Shown here: piece after piece, positions 37,226-41,327 of the stretch
How the letters are laid out: every line of letters begins with the position of its first letter
Position numbering within the stretch: the first letter of the stretch is position 1
DNA from: Algoriphagus aestuarii
GTDB taxonomy: Bacteria; Bacteroidota; Bacteroidia; Cytophagales; Cyclobacteriaceae
Reading direction: 5' to 3'
Assembly: GCA_017051695.1 (NCBI GenBank)
Contig: JAFIDK010000003.1
Span: 1 to 41,327 of the forward strand
Length of the DNA: 41,327 bases
Notes under the pieces: model-generated
Database searches by the model: none
The model's input: the letters and a program-made list of their open reading frames with translations, nothing else
What the model was told of the DNA's origin: nothing
Program-made: the position numbers and the translations under genes

Positions 37226-37846
37226 ATGAAATTGCCATTATTCCCACTCAAACTTGTTGCTTTTCCTGGGGAGGAATTGAATCTCCATATATTCGAGCCT
37301 CGGTACAAACAATTGATCGCGGATGTCGAACAAGAAGATCTCACCTTTGGGATTTTGGTTTACTCAGAGCAATTAATGGAATTTGGTACAGAAGTAAGTC
37401 TAAAGGAAATCCATCATCGATACGAAGACGGGAGGCTAGACATCAAAACCATTGGGGGTAGAGCTTTCAAACTTCTGAATTTTGAAAATCCGATGGACGG
37501 AAAGTTGTATGCTGGAGGACAAATCAAATATTTGGAAAATGACTTTACGGTCAGCAATGTCCAGCACCTTGAGTTTCTTTTCTATCTGAAAGAGGTGTTG
37601 TTTCTATTGAAGTTTCCCACTCAACCAGACCCTGAAAATACCACTTCATTTACCTATGCACACAAGGTAGGCCTGAAGCTAGAGGAAGAACTGAAACTTT
37701 TGAAAATGACTTCAGAAAGTGAAAGACAATGTTTTTTAATTGACCATTTTAAAAGGATAATTCCCGCCATCAAAGCCATAGAAAAGGCCAAAGAGAAGAT
37801 CCGGCAAAATGGGCATTTCAAGCACTTGGATCCATTGAATTTCTAG
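37226..37846 (+). CDS. LON substrate-binding-domain protein
   Basis: A 206-residue stand-alone LON N-terminal-like (PUA-fold) protein with no ATPase or protease domain. The signature PLFPLKLVAFPGEELNLHIFEPRY (residues about 4-27) is typical, followed by GILVYSE, the DIKTIGGRAFKLL strand pair, and a helical C-terminal half. Single-domain members are widespread; some are proposed to recognise damaged proteins but the role is not established. The stop codon overlaps that of the convergent M1 aminopeptidase gene. Confidence 0.87.
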   Translation: MKLPLFPLKLVAFPGEELNLHIFEPRYKQLIADVEQEDLTFGILVYSEQLMEFGTEVSLKEIHHRYEDGRLDIKTIGGRAFKLLNFENPMDGKLYAGGQIKYLENDFTVSNVQHLEFLFYLKEVLFLLKFPTQPDPENTTSFTYAHKVGLKLEEELKLLKMTSESERQCFLIDHFKRIIPAIKAIEKAKEKIRQNGHFKHLDPLNF

Positions 37847-40413
37847 TCGTTTCCTGAATTTGGGATCTTTTGAACTCGCATTAAATTATCCGTTGCCTGC
37901 AGAATTTTATTTTTTAAAATAGGATTGTAGCCAGGGTGAGAATCCAGAAAATCAGAAACTATTTTAGCGGCTTCAGAAGAAGAATATTGACCTGCAGTAG
38001 CTGAGACCCATCGTTTAGGAAAAAAGATATCTCCGGTCTTTTGGATTTCTACGAGTAAACCCAACGCCAATGGAAGGTGTTTGACTGCGCTTTTCTGATG
38101 TAAAGGATGATGGATGAAACCACAAGCCGATAGAACCCAAGATTCCTTTTCCCGATTTTTTTCCAGTTTGAATGATTCAAAAAGTAAATCTCTTTCCTGT
38201 TCATTCTGAGAAAGCGCAGGCCGCAGAAAATCAAATCTCAATAGCTTGTCAGGATTGCTGATCCTGCTTCTCTCTTCATTGAGGATTTCCTCAAATTTTG
38301 GATGCCCATAAAGCGCCAAAGTCATCGCAAGACTAGTGAAATTGTCTGGGTTTAATTTTAGGTTTTCTATTTCCAGATTCTTTTTCCAGACGTGATACAA
38401 TCTGTTTTGACCGGATTGATTGTAGGCAATGTCAGTGTATAAATTGAAAATAGTTTTCTTTAGGTTAGTAGAAATATCCTGTTGCAACAAGTTCCAAAGC
38501 TGATCTTCCAACAAGGGAACTTGGTTTTCTCGTTGCTCCTGGCTAAGGAAAGTCCAAAAAAGCGAATTCAATTCTGATGAGATCAATCTCGCCAAAATTT
38601 CATTTTTCTCCTCTAAAATCCCTTTTTTCAATAGTTCGAAAGTTTGTATGGGAGCTATTTCACCTGCCAGCGTATTTTCATACAAATTAATATAGGATTG
38701 GCCTCGCATGACTTCATCTTCTAGGCTTTGAATTCTGTCTAAAGCATTCATGTCTAACGGGAAAATGCCATATCCTAAGCCATTGCTATTAAATAGTATG
38801 GCAATTGGTTTATCAAGCCCCTTTGCTTCGATCAAATCAAAGCTTTTGCCTTCCAGAGAAACAGAAAAAGTCTTGGATTCCTGAGGATAAAAAAGCGTCA
38901 CATCAAAGAGCTGTGGCCATACCTTAACGGAGCCGTCTTCAGCTTTTTGAGAAATGGTGAAAGATGCAACTTTACCCTCCTTGGAATAGTTGATTTCATC
39001 GGAAATAATCGGCCTTCCTGATTGATTTACCCAGACTTTACTCCAGTTTTGAAGGTCTATTTCGGTTTCCTGGTCCAGAATTTCTACTAGGTCGCTCCAT
39101 GTTGCATTACTGTTTGCAAATGTCTTGATATAGGTTTGTATTCCTTTTTGGAAAGCTTTTTCTCCCATCGCTGTTTCCAGCTGCCGCATCATGATCGGGG
39201 CTTTGTCATAGATAATGCTTCCGTAAAGCGAACCTGCATCTTTTAAATTTGCAAGTTGCTGACGAATAGGATTCGTACCCTTGGTACGGTCTTCTCCATA
39301 AGCAGAAGGGTAATGATTGGTCAGAAACGCAAGCTCGTGATTGATCTCAGGGTAAGCCGGATCGACGAGTTTTCCAGCCATGAAATTTGCAAAGACTTCT
39401 TTCATCCAGACATCCTCAAACCAGTTCATCGTCACTAAATCCCCAAACCACATATGGGCTGTTTCATGCCCGATCAATTTTGCTCTGGAAAGCAATTCAT
39501 TAGTGGTTGCATTCCCGTCCAGAAAAAGTGCAGATTCCCGATATTGAATGGCTCCTACATGTTCCATTCCGCCATATTGAAAAATTGGGATCGTAGCAAA
39601 ATCGAGTTTCTGAAAAGGGAAAGGGTACGCAGTGTATTCTTCTAAAAAATCTTTGGCTTTTTTATGAAGGGAAAAGATTTCTGGAATACTCGCCTCGATT
39701 TTTTCAGAATTGGTTTCACGATACAACATACGTTGTGGAAAATCACCTGATATCTCTGCTTTTTCAAATTTTCCAGCCACAAAAGAGAAGAGGTAAGTGC
39801 TCATTAAGTCCGATTTTCCAAAGTGATGGGTAGTAAATCCATTATTTGTCTCTGAGGAGGTTTCAGGAGCCCCAGCTAAGACTTTCCAATCTGAAGGAGC
39901 AGAAATACTCAATGTATAGGTTGCTTTTAAATTTGGTTGGTCAAAACAAGGAAAGAGCGTACTTGCTCGATCTGGGACCAGTAGCGTATAGAGGAAATCC
40001 TGATTACGATTGAGAGAAAGTTCCCCTGCCTGAAACTCTATCTCAATCGTGTTTCTTCCTTTTTTCAGGGATTCTTTTGCTATGATCAGATGCTGATTTT
40101 GATGGTTGATCTTTGAAGGCTGGCCATTGACCAATAAACTTTTCAAATGGGATTTTTCTTCATGAAAATCCAATATCAAAGGCTGGGATAACTCAGTAAG
40201 CGAAGCCTCCAATGTTAATTTGGAAGGAATAGGATTTTCTAACTTTTCGGGAATAGAAAAATCCAGTTGATAATGGATTTCTGATATTTGTTTTTTCCGG
40301 TATTCTGCTAGTTCGATAGAAATGCCTTCATCGTAAAAATGAGCATCAGAAATGGGGTCTTTACAAGAAATTAATAGGGTGGAAAGAGCAACTGCGAGGA
40401 GTAGGTTTTTCAT
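37843..40413 (-). CDS. Lipoprotein M1 aminopeptidase
   Basis: An 856-residue M1 zinc aminopeptidase. I place the start at 40413 (MKNLLLAVALSTLLISC) because it gives a lipoprotein signal with lipobox LISC (C18); the open frame extends to 40572 only through the non-coding tRNA-like repeat. The active site is HETAH at 316-320 with E339 (HExxH-18-E), preceded by GGMEHVG, close to the exopeptidase GxMEN motif. The N-terminal domain binds substrate and a long alpha-helical C-terminal domain (about 560-856) follows, as in aminopeptidase N/LTA4 hydrolase-like enzymes. It is probably periplasmic, bound to a membrane, and liberates amino acids from peptides. It is transcribed after the tRNA-Lys/GIY-YIG array on the same strand. 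Confidence 0.92.
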   Translation of the reverse strand: MKNLLLAVALSTLLISCKDPISDAHFYDEGISIELAEYRKKQISEIHYQLDFSIPEKLENPIPSKLTLEASLTELSQPLILDFHEEKSHLKSLLVNGQPSKINHQNQHLIIAKESLKKGRNTIEIEFQAGELSLNRNQDFLYTLLVPDRASTLFPCFDQPNLKATYTLSISAPSDWKVLAGAPETSSETNNGFTTHHFGKSDLMSTYLFSFVAGKFEKAEISGDFPQRMLYRETNSEKIEASIPEIFSLHKKAKDFLEEYTAYPFPFQKLDFATIPIFQYGGMEHVGAIQYRESALFLDGNATTNELLSRAKLIGHETAHMWFGDLVTMNWFEDVWMKEVFANFMAGKLVDPAYPEINHELAFLTNHYPSAYGEDRTKGTNPIRQQLANLKDAGSLYGSIIYDKAPIMMRQLETAMGEKAFQKGIQTYIKTFANSNATWSDLVEILDQETEIDLQNWSKVWVNQSGRPIISDEINYSKEGKVASFTISQKAEDGSVKVWPQLFDVTLFYPQESKTFSVSLEGKSFDLIEAKGLDKPIAILFNSNGLGYGIFPLDMNALDRIQSLEDEVMRGQSYINLYENTLAGEIAPIQTFELLKKGILEEKNEILARLISSELNSLFWTFLSQEQRENQVPLLEDQLWNLLQQDISTNLKKTIFNLYTDIAYNQSGQNRLYHVWKKNLEIENLKLNPDNFTSLAMTLALYGHPKFEEILNEERSRISNPDKLLRFDFLRPALSQNEQERDLLFESFKLEKNREKESWVLSACGFIHHPLHQKSAVKHLPLALGLLVEIQKTGDIFFPKRWVSATAGQYSSSEAAKIVSDFLDSHPGYNPILKNKILQATDNLMRVQKIPNSGND

Positions 40414-40485
40414 AATCCAACATTGGGGATAAATGAAAGAATTCGCAAGAGGAATTTTATCGAAATCCTTTTCCGGGATTTTAAA

Positions 40486-40515
40486 ACAAAAAAGCAGACC
40501 ATTTCTAGTCTGCTT
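40486..40515 (-). terminator. Terminator hairpin of unit A
   Basis: On the minus strand AAGCAGAC pairs with GTCTGCTT (stem 40492-40499 with 40508-40515) and is followed by a T run. It lies four bases past the 3' end of the tRNA fragment and ends the array before the aminopeptidase gene. Confidence 0.8.
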
Positions 40516-40518
40516 TAG

Positions 40519-40581
40519 TGATCCCGCTGGGGCTCGAACCCAGGACCCTCCCGATAAAATCGGGATGCTCAACCAGCTGAG
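40519..40581 (-). pseudogene. 5'-truncated tRNA-Lys-like fragment A
   Basis: On the minus strand a D-arm-like CTCAGCTGGTTGAG, an anticodon arm with stem TCCCG/CGGGA and loop ATTTTAT (UUU, Lys), the variable loop GGGTC, a T arm and the 3' acceptor strand CGGGATC plus A are all present. The bases before the D arm (GACTTATCT) do not pair with the 3' acceptor strand, so no functional acceptor stem can form. From the variable loop through the 3' end it is identical to the intact tRNA-Lys at 41227-41299. Its first 13 bases are also the end of the GIY-YIG coding region. Confidence 0.85.
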
Positions 40582-40817
40582 GAGATAAGTCCTTCAATAT
40601 ATTTCCTTGATTTCATTTTTTTAATTTTCAATTCTCTGACTTTGGCAGATTTTAAGTCTTCTAAAGTTTCTTGGTAAACCAACTTCCAGGGGATACCGGT
40701 TGCGGTGAATTTGGAGTGACCGATGTGGTGTTCATAAAGCCTTCTTTCTAAATCAATACAGGCTCCAACATAGTACTTGTCTAACCTTTCGGAGTAAATA
40801 ACATAAACGAATGCCAT
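40569..40817 (-). CDS. Small GIY-YIG nuclease-domain protein, copy A
   Basis: An 82-residue single-domain GIY-YIG protein of the UPF0213/YhbQ-like type. VYVIYS (4-9) and YYVG (15-18) are the two GIY-YIG strands, R26 in LERRLYEH is the catalytic arginine, and E62 in RELKIKKMKSRKYIE is the likely metal-binding glutamate; all are intact. The last four residues SSAG and the TGA stop come from the D arm of the downstream tRNA fragment, so the natural C-terminus seems to have been cut and joined to tRNA sequence after KYIEGLI. It is identical to copy B. The family is linked to DNA cleavage, but small members have no settled role; a homing-like role at tRNA genes is inference from the context. Confidence 0.88.
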   Translation of the reverse strand: MAFVYVIYSERLDKYYVGACIDLERRLYEHHIGHSKFTATGIPWKLVYQETLEDLKSAKVRELKIKKMKSRKYIEGLISSAG

Positions 40818-40839
40818 AAGATCAATTTAGGCATTAAAA

Positions 40840-40869
40840 ACAAAAAAGCAGACCATTTCTAGTCTGCTT
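40840..40869 (-). terminator. Terminator hairpin of unit B
   Basis: The same hairpin as in unit A, shifted by 354 bases (stem 40846-40853 with 40862-40869), located after tRNA fragment B and about 25 bases upstream of GIY-YIG copy A. Confidence 0.78.
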
Positions 40870-40872
40870 TAG

Positions 40873-40935
40873 TGATCCCGCTGGGGCTCGAACCCAGGAC
40901 CCTCCCGATAAAATCGGGATGCTCAACCAGCTGAG
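40873..40935 (-). pseudogene. 5'-truncated tRNA-Lys-like fragment B
   Basis: An exact repeat of fragment A. It lacks the 5' acceptor strand, keeps the UUU-type anticodon loop, T arm and 3' acceptor strand, and overlaps the last 13 bases of GIY-YIG copy B. Confidence 0.85.
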
Positions 40936-41171
40936 GAGATAAGTCCTTCAATATATTTCCTTGATTTCATTTTTTTAATTTTCAATTCTCTGACTTTGGC
41001 AGATTTTAAGTCTTCTAAAGTTTCTTGGTAAACCAACTTCCAGGGGATACCGGTTGCGGTGAATTTGGAGTGACCGATGTGGTGTTCATAAAGCCTTCTT
41101 TCTAAATCAATACAGGCTCCAACATAGTACTTGTCTAACCTTTCGGAGTAAATAACATAAACGAATGCCAT
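40923..41171 (-). CDS. Small GIY-YIG nuclease-domain protein, copy B
   Basis: Identical at the DNA and protein level to the gene at 40569-40817, with the same intact motifs (VYVIYS, YYVG, R26, E62) and the same tRNA-derived C-terminus SSAG-stop. It begins 56 bases downstream of the intact tRNA-Lys and its hairpin, so read-through from the tRNA promoter may be its source of transcription; no convincing promoter of its own was seen. Complete identity with copy A means the duplication is very recent, is being homogenised by recombination, or is an assembly error. Confidence 0.88.
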   Translation of the reverse strand: MAFVYVIYSERLDKYYVGACIDLERRLYEHHIGHSKFTATGIPWKLVYQETLEDLKSAKVRELKIKKMKSRKYIEGLISSAG

Positions 41172-41193
41172 AAGATCAATTTAGGCATTAAAA

Positions 41194-41223
41194 ACAAAAA
41201 AGCAGACCATTTCTAGTCTGCTT
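41194..41223 (-). terminator. Terminator hairpin of the intact tRNA-Lys
   Basis: The third copy of the AAGCAGAC/GTCTGCTT hairpin (41200-41207 with 41216-41223), followed by a T run on the minus strand. It is most likely the original terminator of the tRNA-Lys gene. Confidence 0.8.
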
Positions 41224-41226
41224 TAG

Positions 41227-41299
41227 TGATCCCGCTGGGGCTCGAACCCAGGACCCATACATTAAAAGTGTATTGCTCTACCAGCTGAGCTACGGAATC
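41227..41299 (-). tRNA. tRNA-Lys (anticodon UUU)
   Basis: A complete 73-nt cloverleaf on the minus strand: acceptor GATTCCG with CGGGATC (one G-U pair), D arm GCTC-loop-GAGC, anticodon stem ATACA/TGTAT with loop CTTTTAA (anticodon UUU), variable loop GGGTC, T stem CTGGG/CCCAG with loop TTCGAGC, and discriminator A. CCA is not encoded. Its 3' portion and hairpin are the template of the fragments in the tandem units downstream. Confidence 0.95.
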
Positions 41300-41327
41300 A
41301 TATTTTCAGTGGGCTTTTCCACTTGGT

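Larger units (their letters stand above)
40483..40836 (-). repeat. 354-bp tandem unit A (hairpin + tRNA fragment + GIY-YIG)
   Basis: First of two units that are identical base for base by eye, with a strict 354-base period (the conserved C after AAAA is at 40487, 40841 and 41195). On the minus strand each unit reads GIY-YIG gene, tRNA-like fragment, terminator hairpin. Identity with the flank ends at 40483 on the left. Confidence 0.93.
40837..41190 (-). repeat. 354-bp tandem unit B (identical to unit A)
   Basis: The second full copy. A third, partial copy (41191-41256) covers only the hairpin, acceptor and T arm and then becomes the intact tRNA-Lys, diverging exactly at the 3' side of the anticodon stem after GGACCC. 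The array is therefore anchored on the intact tRNA. Confidence 0.93.

Noticed and set aside
40414-40572. N-terminal 53-residue extension of the M1 aminopeptidase reading frame
   Set aside because: It reads through the terminator hairpin and tRNA fragment; the start at 40413 gives a proper lipoprotein signal.
40519-40581. The tRNA-like sequences in the repeats as functional tRNA-Lys genes
   Set aside because: The 5' acceptor strand is missing: the upstream bases do not pair with CGGGATC, so no acceptor stem can form.
40483-41256. A CRISPR array at the right edge
   Set aside because: Only two long units of 354 bp that contain a gene, with no short repeats or unique spacers.

Overview
The window looks like chromosome of a Bacteroidota bacterium, most likely order Cytophagales (Cyclobacteriaceae/Algoriphagus-like; this placement is inference from gene content). 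The supporting signs are a low-to-moderate GC content, no Shine-Dalgarno-like starts, several promoters of the Bacteroidota type (TTTG at -33, TAnnTTTG at -7), and families typical of the phylum: TonB receptor, DUF4421, secreted M1 peptidases, an exported CtpA-type protease and a monomeric NADP isocitrate dehydrogenase. Almost all of it is ordinary core genome; the accessory-looking part is the right edge.

Layout. 1-165: 5S rRNA and terminator, the tail of an rRNA operon. 194-4139 (minus): a DinB/DUF1569 protein and the class Ia ribonucleotide reductase pair nrdB-nrdA. 4140-4719: a long AT-rich divergent regulatory region. 4720-8529 (plus): rplU-rpmA and a large secreted Asp-box/sortilin-like beta-propeller protein. 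8725-14447 (minus): a tight six-gene run, lipB > hypothetical > PolB-like 3'-5' exonuclease > RNase R > polyprenyl diphosphate synthase > rhomboid protease. 14528-16284: YraN, a SYLF-domain gene broken by one in-frame stop, and a MORN-like secreted protein. 16421-20099: a class I aminotransferase, then three genes that look surface-glycan related (GT-A-like protein, FkbM methyltransferase, DUF616 protein). 20426-23066: a DUF4421 outer-membrane protein and an ALDH7 aldehyde dehydrogenase. 23165-23400: two identical tRNA-Val(UAC) genes on the minus strand behind a near-ideal promoter. 23620-29836: TonB receptor, M1 metallopeptidase, secreted VOC protein, CtpA protease. 30001-32517: a translationally coupled operon of hemerythrin/RIC-like protein, ruvX, def and a nitrilase-family amidase. 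32716-40413: monomeric isocitrate dehydrogenase, cytoplasmic trypsin-like protease, GAPDH, LON-domain protein and a lipoprotein M1 aminopeptidase.

Right edge (40483-41299). This is the most unusual part. An intact tRNA-Lys(UUU) on the minus strand is followed by two identical 354-bp tandem units. Each unit holds a terminator hairpin, a small GIY-YIG nuclease gene and a 5'-truncated tRNA-Lys-like fragment, and the nuclease gene takes its last four codons and its stop from the D-arm of that fragment. I read it as a tRNA-targeted GIY-YIG cassette that has duplicated in tandem; this is the best candidate for an undescribed system here.
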